From Hymenoscyphus infarciens (Eukaryota > Ascomycota > Leotiomycetes > Helotiales > Helotiaceae): DNA of 64,000 bases. The position numbers and the translations under genes are program-made. Under the pieces are notes generated by a model that searched no databases, was not told the origin of the DNA, and worked only from the letters and a program-made list of their open reading frames with translations. Each line of letters begins with the position of its first letter. Within the stretch, counting starts at the first letter, position 1. Below are positions 46,850-58,339 of this stretch, piece after piece. The stretch is from NCBI GenBank assembly GCA_001414345.1, contig LLCB01000086.1:1-64000 (forward strand). Direction: 5' to 3'.

Positions 46850-49800
46850 ATGGCGGACGCAGAAACCTTCGAAGATGACCTCTTCGCTGATCTGTATGTA
46901 TTACGTTGTCGCACAGTTGACTACCTCAGCTTCACCTTCTACCGCATCCAAACTCCACCTCGAACCCGAAGCCCATCACTGTCCCGTTGCCAACAGTAAA
47001 CGCATGGCTAACTCTTCTCCGCAGGTACACAGAAGATACTGCGACTAAACCAGAGCCGGTCGAAGTCAAACCGGAACCACCAGCCCCTGTTGTGGTAAAG
47101 GCAGAGGAGCCGGTCAACCACGAGGAACAAAATGGCCAAACGGACACACAAAACTATGGTGCTGATGAGGAAATGGAGGAAGATGAGATAGATTTCAATC
47201 TTGGCAATGGAAATAGTTATGATTCTCCAGCCAACAACCATGAAGCACATGGACCTGGAATCAAGGAAGACGGGTAAGAGTTTATTCAATTTCTTTTTTA
47301 TTTGCAACTTTGTTTTCGCAGGTCCCACGCATAACAATAGAGGTCTGGGTCTACCATGAATTACCGGCAGTATCTTTACAAATTCTCATGATTGGCATAT
47401 GCCCGCTCGAGATTGCTGGGAATGGGTCTCTTAAATGAATACAATCGATCCATCGCAAATACCAGAGGGAGTGCGGAGGATCAGGCGGGGGGAAGAATTT
47501 GGCTGTTCTGGTTGTCTTGGGGACTGGGAACAACATTTGGCATTCATTCGAAGGTTCAATTCACGCAACATTGGGAGGGGGACGATGCGCATTACCAGTT
47601 AGACGGGATGGCCAAATTGTTGTACTGGCATGATGCTGTATTGAAGGCATTGAACGGAGGCGGATTCATACCTAGCTTGAAGACGATGCCGGAAGATGCA
47701 ATGGGAGGGGCTTGCTTCAGGGAACTGGGAACGTTCATCTCGTGCATTCGACCACAACAGCTGCCATAGTCAGAAGCCTACATAGCCTATTGTCGAGATA
47801 TCTTCATAGAGCATCAGTTTTTGGCCACAGATAGGCTTAGCAGAAGAAGCAGCGCATAGCGCTCCACGCCAGTACCTAGCATGACGATAGCAAAAGATAC
47901 GATTTTGATCTTGGAATCCCTGGTGTCAACCTTACTCTCATCATAACTTCCATGGGTTCCAGTTCCATTGGCATGCCATCTTTACATGCAATCCAAAGGA
48001 TTTGCCGCTATTTCCACAATCGACTTCAACAAATCAACATTCGAATTATGCGCCTGTCAACTGTATCCGGATCTCAAAACTGTCAGGCCTGTATTGGTGA
48101 CATGGCATTTGCACCCAATTTTGACCCCCTGGTTCTCCCGAGGCGAGACATTCAATCTGCCTTGCCCAACAAGGAATGCTTCAAGCGAGTGGTGGAAACT
48201 GTGGAGGATATCCACCGCTTTGACAGCCTTCACTCTGATTCTTATCTGGTCTTCTTATGTATTGCTAGAATAGGATGGATTGCTGACTGGTCGTAACTAC
48301 GTAGGAAGATGTTTATTGGTGGATTGAACTGGGAGACTACCGATCGTAAGTTTCGATACTGAGAGGGTAAACTACAGTCTATAGATACAAAACTAATCAA
48401 AACCATTAGAATCACTAAAAGAATACTTTTCTCAATTTGGCGAAGTCTTGGAGTGTACTGTCATGAGAGATAGTGTTTCCCAACGGTCTCGAGGTTTCGG
48501 GTTCCTCACATTCAAGGACGCCCGTACCGTCAATATTGTCATGGTCAAGGAGCACTATCTGGACGGCAAGATCGTAAGAGATCTCTTTTGCGCCTTCCTT
48601 CCTGGTGTTCTCGTTGCAGCCTAGAGGATCAATAACTAACATTCCTCAGATTGACCCAAAAAGAGCCATTCCTCGAGATGAGCAAGAGCGTACCAGCAAA
48701 ATCTTCGTGGGAGGTGTAAGTCAAGAGGCCACCGAACAAGACTTCAAAGAGTACTTTATGCAATTCGGTCGAGTCGTCGATGCTACTCTCATGATGGACA
48801 AAGATACCGGCAGACCACGTGGATTTGGATTCGTCACTTTTGATAGCGAAGCAGCCGTCGAAGCCTGTCTCGATTCCCCACTTGAGATTCTCGGCAAGCC
48901 AATTGAGGTCAAAAAAGCCCAGCCACGAGGCAACATGCGAGAGGAAGAAGAGGCTCGTGGAGCTGGAGGCAGAGGCGGTGGAGGAGGTGGTGGTGGCGGA
49001 GGACGGTTCCGAAAAGGCGGCAATGATGAGATGCAGAATCAAAACCAAGCACCCCAAGGCGGAGCAGGAAACATGGCCCAAGGAGGAATGACACCCCAAG
49101 TCATGGCTCAATACATGCAACGCATGCAACAGTATTTTCAAATGATGCAACAAATGGGCCGCGGAGGAGGGATGCCCGGAATGGCCATGAATCCCGCCAT
49201 GATGCAACAGATGCAACAGATGATGCAGATGCAGCAAATGCAAGCTATGCAAGCTCAGATGCAAGCTGGTGGTGCCGGAGCTGGTGGACGAAGTCAGAGT
49301 CCTCAGAGTCCTAGTACGGGCATGCAGGGAATGAATCCTCAGATGATGCAGCAGATGCAACAAATGCAACAGATGCAACAGATGGGTATGCAAGGTATGG
49401 GGGGAGGAAATGGAAATGGAATTGGTCCTGCGATGGGAAATGGCGCCTACGCTGCGGGTGGGGGAAGTAATCCTGGTGGACGAATTGGCACACCGGGATA
49501 TAACGCTTATGAACAGCAAATGTTTGAGCAGCAGAAATACGAACAACAGCAGATGCGACGTGCTTCGAGAGAACAAAGTCAATATAGCGGGGGAGGTGGA
49601 TATGGAATGGGTGGTGGAAATGGTGGAAATGGTGGAAATGGACCTACCTCTTGGGAGGGAATGTACGACGATGTTCCGCAACCTGCTGTCCCCAGTGGAG
49701 GCGGCGGCGGTCGTGGGGGATTCAGAGGAGGAAGTGGAGGTGGTAGTAACAGAGGTTCTGCACCTCCTTCGGGCGGTCCTGTTAGTGCTCCTCCTGCTGG

Positions 49801-49909
49801 CGCACCTACTGGTCCCAAGAATGCTGGAAAACCAGGTGCGAATTATCGGGGTGGTAGAGGTGGTGGACAAGGCGGAAACCGGGGATTCCATCCTTATGCT
49901 CGGGGTTGA
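46850..49909 (+). CDS. HRP1: Hrp1/Nab4-type RNA-binding protein (two RRMs)
   Basis: hnRNP of the Hrp1/Nab4, DAZAP1 and Musashi group; in yeast Hrp1 acts in mRNA 3'-end cleavage and export. Exons 46850-46893, 47025-47273, 48305-48345, 48410-48573 and 48650-49909 join in phase to 585 residues. An acidic N-terminus (EDDLFADLYTEDT, EEMEEDEIDFNLG) precedes RRM1 (RNP2 MFIGGL at 100, RNP1 RGFGFLTF at 139-146) and RRM2 (RNP2 KIFVGG at 183, RNP1 RGFGFVTF at 223-230), linked by DPKRAIPRDEQ. The C-terminal half is low-complexity: poly-Gly, Met/Gln-rich repeats (QQMQQM), then RGG-like Gly/Arg ending GGRGGGQGG...YARG, typical of phase-separating hnRNPs. The second intron (47274-48304) is 1,031 bp, far longer than any other here. 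Confidence 0.93.
47274..48304 (+). other. 1,031-bp intron with candidate poison exon
   Basis: The donor GGGTAAGAG at 47274 and the acceptor CTACGTAG at 48304 restore frame exactly (EDG-KMFIGG). About 47 bp into the intron a strong polypyrimidine-CAG acceptor (47314-47321, TTTTCGCAG) precedes sequence that, if spliced in, reads only GSHA before TAA. That arrangement would yield a truncated product or trigger nonsense-mediated decay. The frame 47392-47769 inside the intron has no recognised domain. Confidence 0.5.
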
Positions 49910-50669
49910 AGAAGAACTTGAATATGGTTTTTGAAAATTCTATGGATTTGAATCTGTCTGCTCTGGAGGCTGGGGAATGGAGATTGTCTTCGGGCCTGGG
50001 CTTTGGTCTGACCTGACAGGGTGCGGTGCGGTGCGGTGCGGTGAATGGATTCGGGAAAAAACTAATCTAACGTATTCTTCTTCTTTCTGGGTGGGGAAGG
50101 TCTACGAATGGGTGACTGAGACTCTTCTTTCACAAACTATCTGGGTATGGCTGGCTGGCTTCTTTTTCTTCCTACTCTCGGGTTCCTTACTTGGGATAAG
50201 GAGTTGGATGGTGGCTCTTGACTTGTTACATAGCTGAAGCTTTCTACTCAATAGCGTAAATGAAATACCTCATATGAATAATTACGGACTTTGACGTGAG
50301 TGGATAATCGGGGAGTAAATTCATTTCTCTTTTCATAGGAGGCGTATGATGTCACCTCAAAAACAAATAGAAGAGGAAATTTCAAAAGAGTTTACACTCT
50401 AATTATCTATCAACTAAGACTAGGTATCTATCTCGAAGTCAGCTTGTCCATTTATCCTCTTCTATATATATATACTTCAACCTCTACCAGCTACTCTCAC
50501 TTCTAAATACTACGTTATACTATTCTTATATTAAACGGTTATTCTCACTCACCGTCCTATTTTTCTCAAGGAGGACTACTCCCTAGACCTCCGAACACAA
50601 TTTTCCTAGCCTAGGAACAAAAATAAACTCCAAAAAACGACACACACACGTCAAAAAATCATTTGCTAC
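49910..50669. other. 3' flank of Hrp1-type gene
   Basis: A short GTGCG tandem (about 50020-50043) and T-rich 3'UTR-like sequence. No gene supported. Confidence 0.4.
50654..50659 (-). terminator. RNA polymerase III terminator
   Basis: A run of T on the minus strand begins about 10 nt after the tRNA 3' end, the usual Pol III stop. Confidence 0.65.
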
Positions 50670-50807
50670 TGAACAGAGCGGGGTTCGAACCCGCGCCTCA
50701 TTGAGAATGGTGTTTTTCAACTTAATTCATCTAGGACTAAGTACAGAACGCACTTAGGACCCCAGAGTTCTTAAAACCATCGCCTTAGACCACTCGGCCA
50801 TCTGTCC
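50670..50807 (-). tRNA. tRNA-Leu (anticodon UAA) with intron
   Basis: The minus strand folds as a leucine tRNA. The acceptor GGACAGA pairs with UCUGUUC (one G-U), with discriminator A. The D arm is GCC...GGC, the anticodon stem AUGGU pairs with ACCAU, and the loop UUUAAG gives anticodon UAA. A long variable arm CUC-AAU-GAG and the T arm GCGGG-UUCGAAC-CCCGC follow. Between the anticodon and the 3' half of the stem lies an intron of about 55 nt at the canonical position one base after the anticodon. The B box GGTTCGAAC is intact. Confidence 0.9.
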
Positions 50808-51436
50808 TGAACGTTTTTTAGAGTTCTGAGTCTGTTATTTCCTAATCTCAAGGTGTGGGACAAGGTGGGGTTATTCTAGGGCTTGGTGGGGTTCGGCTAA
50901 ATATCGGCTATACGAGGGGAAGGAGGAACAACAAACATTTGCCGCGTGTTTGCTCAGTGTTAGTGAAAGTAAGCGTCTTATATAATACGTAATACTAGAA
51001 GACCTTTTATATATTTAAGAGTTAGATAAAGATTCTATACTTTTTAAGAAGTATACTCTTAAGCTATAGCCTACGAGTACTATCTTATAAGTTCTACTTT
51101 ATTCTAGATATAATAATTTATAATAGAGCCTTCTAAATATACTCTACTTTACTTAGTCTCGCTATAGGCGCTTACTTCTAGAACGAAGGATAGACTCGTT
51201 CTTATATTACTCGAGCTTATAGTAATTAGGCTTTAATACTTCTGAAAAAGATAAGAAAGTTATTCTATAGTAGTAGATAGTCGAGAAGTAAATTTCTTTA
51301 ATTTTTTTTATTTTAGAAGAAGTTTTATCTTATCTATTAATAAGAGTTAAGAATAATAAAGCTATTCTTTATATATATACTTTCTACTTCTTACTCTTCT
51401 TTCTCTTTTATTCTCTTCTTTATAATAATATATTAT
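50808..51436. repeat. RIPed AT-rich sequence, unclassified
   Basis: From about 50960 base composition drops abruptly into RIP-type sequence. I could not assign this stretch to either LTR element to its right; it may be flanking repeat. Confidence 0.4.
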
Positions 51437-54400
51437 CTTAGATTATTAGTATTCGTAAAACTACTAATACCTCTAAGCACTGCCGATACCTCTAATACCC
51501 CTAGACCGAGATTACAAATAACTAATACTTATATAAGCGAAGTACTAAAGGTATTAATATCTAATATTTATATATAGAAGAGATTAAGATTTAGATATTA
51601 TATATTTAGCTTTTTAGCTCTTATTATTTAGTATTAGCTATATTAGATAGAGCTTAGTTATTATTATTATTAGAACTTAATAGCTTCTAACCTCTTATAT
51701 ATAGACGTTTATATTTAATATAAAAGAGAGATAGTTTATTATTTTCTTCTATATTAGTACCTAGTATCTATATATATTATTCTATTAAACACACTTCTAT
51801 ATACCTCTTCTATAGTTATATATATTTTATACTATTATATAAAAATAATAAACTCTTCTTTACTAGTAATAGTCTTAATAATATCTCCTTTAAGCTTATT
51901 ATTACTCTTTATTTTAAAGTTAATTTAGCTTAGATTTAGACTATTATAATAGTATTCTTATATAGCTAAGTAATTAGAGACTACCTAGATAGCTAGTAAT
52001 ACTAGGGTTTAGTATCTATATAAACAGCTAGTAAAAATCGTATTATAAATATATTAAGAGATTAGAATATACTAAGTATTCTTAAAAATCCTAATAACCT
52101 TCTTAGTATAGAGACTACTATACTCGATTTAGATAGTTAATATACTAAAGTTATCTAGAAGACTCTTAAATTAACCTCTTTACTCTCTCTTAAATTAATA
52201 TTTAATATATTAGAATTAGAAGCGACTCTAAGTCTCTTCTAAGCTCTACTTCTAAGTATAGAGCCCCTCTTTAGAGAAGAAAGTCAAGCTCTAATAGAAA
52301 GGTCTCTAACTTAGTACTATACCTCTAAGAATACTAAGAAGCCTAAGAATAATAAAGGTAAAGGCCTAGTACTTAGAAGCTAGAAAGATTAATAAGACTT
52401 CTCTAATATAGATAAGATATAGAGTATAATTTAAGCTATAAAGACTAAAGATTAAGAAAAAAAAAGAGAGAATTTTAGAGTAAGATAACTAGATTACTTA
52501 ATTATTAGACTTAGTATAGTAAATTAGTTAATAACTACTAAATAATAACTAAAGTCTAAGTCTTATCTAACTAATATAAATACCTCCTTCTATTCCTTTA
52601 AACTATTATTAGATATAAAACTCTACTTCTAATATTCCTTCCTTATAATAACCTACTCTATACTTATAATCTAAAAGCACTTTAAAAGCTCTTTAATCTA
52701 TTAAAAGTAAGATTATAGAGAAAATTAAACTTTTAGATAATAGTACTTTACTTATATATAAGTAATAGAGATTATTAGTATATAATTAACTTTATATAAA
52801 TATTAACTATTATTAAACGCTTTTAACTTATAAAGCTCTTATTTAAGAGATAATAATAAAACTTATCTAGAACTACTTAAAGCTCTAATATAAGTCTAAT
52901 ATAAGTAAGATAATATTTAAAGATTATAAAGAAATAATTAAACTTCTTAATACTTACTATTTAACTAGTTATAAAAAGGAGAATATCTAGAACGCTTTTT
53001 AGTCTCTTTAGATAAGAGAGAAGAGTTATATAAGAGAAAGTTTTTTAGAATTTAAAAGTTGCTTTTTAAGTATAGTAATACTTAGAGAGGTATTAGAATA
53101 AGATAGATTCTACTATATATAAGAGAAGCTTATATCTTAGCTTAGAAACCTATTAGTTAGAAGTAAGAGATATTAGAATACTAATTTTAATAAGATAGTA
53201 AGAGACCTTTTATTTATAGATAAGGAATAGTATTAAAATACTAAGTTATATATAACTAATATAATAAGTATAGAAAAACTAGTAGTAATAAGCTCTTTAT
53301 ATAAAAAGCTAAATAGTAGCTAATCCTTATCTAGTTTAGCTATAAAACCCTTACTACTCTTATATAGACTCTATTCTACCTCTTAAAAGACTTCTTAAAC
53401 TTCTAAGCTCTCTTCTACTAGTAAAAGATTAAAGACTTTATTTATAAACTAATTCTCTACTAGTATAAAGTATTATAATTATAGGAAACCTAGGTATATT
53501 AAGCCTAATTACTCTAATCTACCTAGTATTAATAAGATAGATAATTAACCTAAAAAAGAATAAGAAACTAAAGAGTATCTTAACTCTAACCTAAGTTAGA
53601 AGAAAAACAAAAAGGCCTAGGTAAAAACACCTTCCTAGGCCTATATAAATATAATCTAGCTAGACTTAACCTTTCTAAGCTTATAAGAGGAAAATAGTTC
53701 CTTATAAATACTACTCTTAGTATATAAGGATATAGTATTAAATTATAAGCTTTAGTAGATATAGAAGTAAATAAGTATCTATTTTTAAATTAATCTCTAG
53801 CTTTATAATTATTAAAAGTAATAGGTTTATAGATCTAGAAACTACTTTATTTAGTATCTATTTATAAATATAATAATAGTATTAAAAGCTAAGTAACTTA
53901 GTTTATATAACTATATTTAAATATAGATAAATATTATATTTATAACTACCTTTTTATTATCTTAGACCTTAGATAATAAGATCTAATTATTAGTAATAAG
54001 TAGTTAAACTATTTTAAAGTTCTTCTTAATCTCTTAAAGAACTAGATTACTTAACTAGCTAACTATCTCTTAACTCTCTACTTTAGTAAAGAGATTTTAC
54101 TTTTACTTTCTAGCTAGAACTAGAAACCTATTTTAAATTACTAGTTAGATATAAATTAAAAAGAATATATAATCTATTAATAAGAAAGATATAAAAAGAG
54201 TAGACTTATAAATATAGCTAAGTTATTACTTCTATTTATAATACTATCTCTTAAAATTTTAATATCTAACTCTAGTCTAAAGCCTTTATAAACTACTAGT
54301 ATAGTCTTAAAAGGCTAGACTTTATACTCTTTTATTAGTAAAATAAACGTAAATACTATATATTTTAATATAAAATAACCTAACTTAGAATTCTATATAA

Positions 54401-57298
54401 CTAATATCTATAAGCTAGATTAGATTATTAATAAAAGATTAGCCTCTCTTTAAGATAATAATAATATAAAGGCCTTAATATAGGCTTAACTCTTAAAATG
54501 TTATTCTTCTTATAAAGACGTATTCTTAAAAGTAGCTTCTAATAAACTCTCTTCTTACTATAAATACAACTATAAGATTACTTTAAATAAGCTACTTTCT
54601 AACTCCTTTTTGCCTCTATATTAATAGTTAACTATAGAGCTTAAAGCTATAAAGGAGTATTTTATAAAGAACCTAGATAAGAGGTTTATTATTAATAGTA
54701 ATAGCCTTTTTACCTCTCTAGTACTCTTTATTAAAAAGGCTAATAGTAATAAGTTATAGTTTTATATTAATTATAAGAAGCTAAACGCTCTAATTTAAAA
54801 TAATCCTTATCTAATCTCTTATATTAATAAGCTTCTTTCTAGGATAAGAATAGCTAAAATCTTTACTAAATTAGATATAAAATAAGCTTTCTATTATATT
54901 TAAATAAACCTTAACTTAGAAGAGATAACTATATTTAGAACTAGGTATAGTATATATAAATATAAGGTTCTTTCTTTTAAACTCTATAATAACTTTACTA
55001 CTTATTAATATTATATAAATAATATCTTAATTAACTATTTAAATAACTTTTATATTACTTACTTATATAATATTTTAATTTATTTAAATACTATTAAAGA
55101 AGACAAAGAATAAATTAAGAAGATTCTAAATTAGCTCTAAGAAGTAGAACTTTAAGTAGATATTATAAAAAGCAAATTTAGTATTACTAGAGTTAAATAC
55201 TTAGGATTTATCTTAACTATAAAAGAACTTAAAGTTAATCTTAAAAAAGTAAAGCTTTTATAAAACTAGGTCTAACCTAATACTATAATAGATATAAATA
55301 AAGTCTTACTTAGAGTTTATAAGATTTTATAAATAATTTATTAAAAGTTATACTAAAATTACTAAACCTCTAACTAAGATAATATACTCTATAAAGCTAT
55401 TTCTATAAATACTTAAATATAAAGAAGCTTTTAAATTACTAAGAACTAGGCTACTTATAATTTAAACCTTATACTACTTTAATCTTAATTATAATATAAA
55501 GCTAGAAATAGACTCTTTAGAAGAAGTAATAGTAAGTATATTCTTATAATAATATAATAGCCTTTAGTACTTTATTAGGTTCTACTTATATGTCTTAGTT
55601 AGCTATAAATCGAACTAGGAGATTTATAATAAAGAGCTATCTACTATTATAAAAGCTTTTAAAAAATAATACTTTAAACTTATATTATATTAGAAGTATA
55701 TTAATATATATTTAGATTATAAATTATTAGAATACTTTATAATAACTAAGCTACTTATAGCTAAGTAAGTTTAATAGATAGAGTTTTTATTAGACTTTAA
55801 CTTTTAGATCTAATTTATATTTAAAAAGAGTAATTAAAAAGTAGATATATTAACCTAACGTAAATAAGACCTAAAACCTATAATTAAGCTAAATTAGATA
55901 GCTACTTATTTACTCTTTTAAGACTTAATTATTTAGACCTCTAAATTAATACTAAACTTACTTAGACTTTTTTATAAGAATAGTCTATATCTCTTAATAT
56001 AATTTAGTTAGATATTATTTTAAGAATAAGTTTAAATATAATTTAGAAGTTAAAAGAAGATAACTAATACTCTTTTTAGAAAGAACGTTATAAACTTCTA
56101 GATAAATACTACCTCTTATTAGATAATTTACTACTTTTTAAAGATTAACTTTATATTTAAAAGAATACTAAACTTTATATAAAACTAATCTAAGAAGTCT
56201 ATAACTAAGTATCTAGTGCTTACCTAAGTATAAAAAAGATATACTAGTTATTAGTATAATACTACTACTAGGCTAGAATGTTTTTAGACTATAGAAGGTA
56301 TATAGTAAATTATTAAACCTATAAATACTCCTATTCTTAATAAACTAAGTAATAAGGCTTTCTTTACCTCTTATCTATATCTAACTATTCTATATAATAT
56401 TTATATATAGACTTTAAATTATTCTTAAAAGATAAATATAAATTTAATACTATATTAGTATTTATTAACTAACTTAGAAAGGGTTTAGTATTAATACTCT
56501 ATTACTTAACTATAGATATTAAAAGACTAGCTAAACTCTTTATTTAATAGATTTACTATTTTAACTACTACTTTAAATTAATTATATCTAATTAAAGACT
56601 TTAATTTATATTATTATTTTAGATTAAATTTTATTAAATAATTAGTATTAAGCTTAAGCTTAATACTATCTACTATAAATAAGTAGATAGATAGATAGAG
56701 ATAATAAACTAATATATTAATTAGAGACTAAGGCTTTTTATAATCTACTATTAAGATAACTAGAGTAAATTAATCTCTCTAATAAATAGAGTATAAATAA
56801 TACTTCTATACTTATCTATTAGTATAACCTCTTATTAGCTTAAGTTTAAACTTAACCTAAAGACTTTATAAAACTAGAATATATTAAAGACTTCTATTTC
56901 TTAGAAACGACTTAACTATAATAAAGTAGTAAAAGTAGCTTAATATATATACTTTACTTAAAAGATAGTAAAAGATAATATAAGTAAAGCTTAGAGAAGA
57001 ATAGAGAATAGTATAAATTAATACTAAAGAGTTATTAACTAAGACGTTAGAGATAAAGTCTACTTATCTACTAAGAATCTTAAGATAAATTATCTTAGCT
57101 AAAAGCTTACTAAATAGTAGATAGAACCTTTTAAAATACTAGAATATATAAAATACTCTTATAGACTAAAACCTTCTAAAAGTTTATTAATTTATAATAT
57201 TTTTACTTTTAATATACTTTTAAAGAATCTAAACACCTTTTTACTAAGATAAGAGGCTCTAAAGTTCTTACTAGATATTATTAAAAATATAAAAGAAT
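51437..57298 (+). mobile_element. Old Ty3/Gypsy LTR retrotransposon, 5' part, RIP-inactivated
   Basis: Plus-strand coding sense runs from about 52.1 to 57.3 kb with frequent stop codons at former Gln, Arg and Trp positions. The order is gag-like, protease-like, reverse transcriptase (about 54630-55250: LTIEELKAIKEYFIKNL, FIKKANSNKLQF, IFTKLDIKQAFYYI after stop correction, YLYNILIYL), RNase H, then integrase (DRQIEIIN), i.e. Ty3/Gypsy order. The 3' end resumes at 61315 after the nested element. A 210-240-bp direct repeat at 51437-51644 and 62982-63219 probably represents its LTRs or parts of them. The element cannot be active. Confidence 0.7.
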
Positions 57299-57653
57299 TA
57301 TAACGGCATGCCGTCCTACATAGCCGAGATTACATAGCATATGCCGTGTTTCAGTAGTTGTTGTTTTATATTATCTAATTTAGGAAGGTTACGTACGTCC
57401 GTACGTCCGTCTAGACTTTCGGATGTACTTTGTAGGGTTCGGGCTTTTATATTAGCTGACGTATGTCGTTGTTCAGTTTCGTACCCCTTTTTGTATTATC
57501 TAAAACCTCTTATATATAGCAGCCTACTCCTAGAGTCAGAAAAGGCTAGTTATTGTTTTCTTCTATATTAGAGCCTAGTATCTATATACGTCATTCTACT
57601 ATACGCACTCCTATATGCCTCTACTATAGTTATATATATTTCGTGCCGTTATA
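57299..57653 (+). repeat. Left LTR of nested element
   Basis: 355 bp; begins TATAACGGCATGCCG and ends CGTGCCGTTATA. It contains the palindromic GGCATGCC and a repeated TACGTACGTCCGTACGTCCG stretch, also present in the right LTR. Confidence 0.85.
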
Positions 57654-58339
57654 TAAAAATAATAACTCTTCTTCGCCGGTGACGGCCTTAATAATATCTC
57701 CTTCGAGCTTATCGCTGCTCTTTATTTAGAAGTCGATTCGCCCTCGATTTAGAACATCACAACGACATTCTTATATAGCCGGGTAATCAGAGACTACCTA
57801 GATAGCTAGTAACACTAGGGTTTAGTGTCTGTACAGATAGCTAGTAAAAATCGTGTTTTAGTACACGTTAAGGGATTAGAATACGCTGAGTGTTCCCGAG
57901 AGTCTTAATAACCCTAGATTCGGTGAATAAGTCGACTTATAATAGTTATCTGGAAGGCTTCCGAATCTGATCTTCCCCCCCCCCCCCCCTAGTTCCGCCA
58001 CGAGGCGTTAAACGACCTTCTAGGGCCACCCCTCTTTTCGAAAGACCCTCTAAACCCTCTCTAAACCTTACCTATATACCTAAGAACAAAAAGTCACGAA
58101 ATAACAAGGGCTTAGCCCCCTTCTCGAAGAGACTTTTTAAATGCGGACGATAATCGAACGAGATAGTAGCATAAAGGATAAAACGATTAGTTAGTAGAGA
58201 GATAGAGGATAAAATTATAAGCGAACTTCGAAGTTAAAAATCTCACCTCCGAACCCTCTCTAATCCGACCCTCATTCGACCCTCCTTTACTTTTAAAAGC
58301 CCTAATTCATACCCCTTTCGGCCACGGGCAGCTGCCCCT

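Noticed and set aside
47392..47769. Open frame within the long Hrp1-type intron
   Set aside because: No ATG-led motif, no splice partner, and the flanking exons join in phase without it; possibly only part of the intron.
48629..49891. Long minus-strand open frame opposite the Hrp1-type gene
   Set aside because: It mirrors the low-complexity Gly/Met/Gln coding sequence (Ser/His/Leu-rich shadow).
57975..57989. C15 homopolymer
   Set aside because: Probably a simple-sequence run or sequencing-length artefact in the LTR element; no function suggested.
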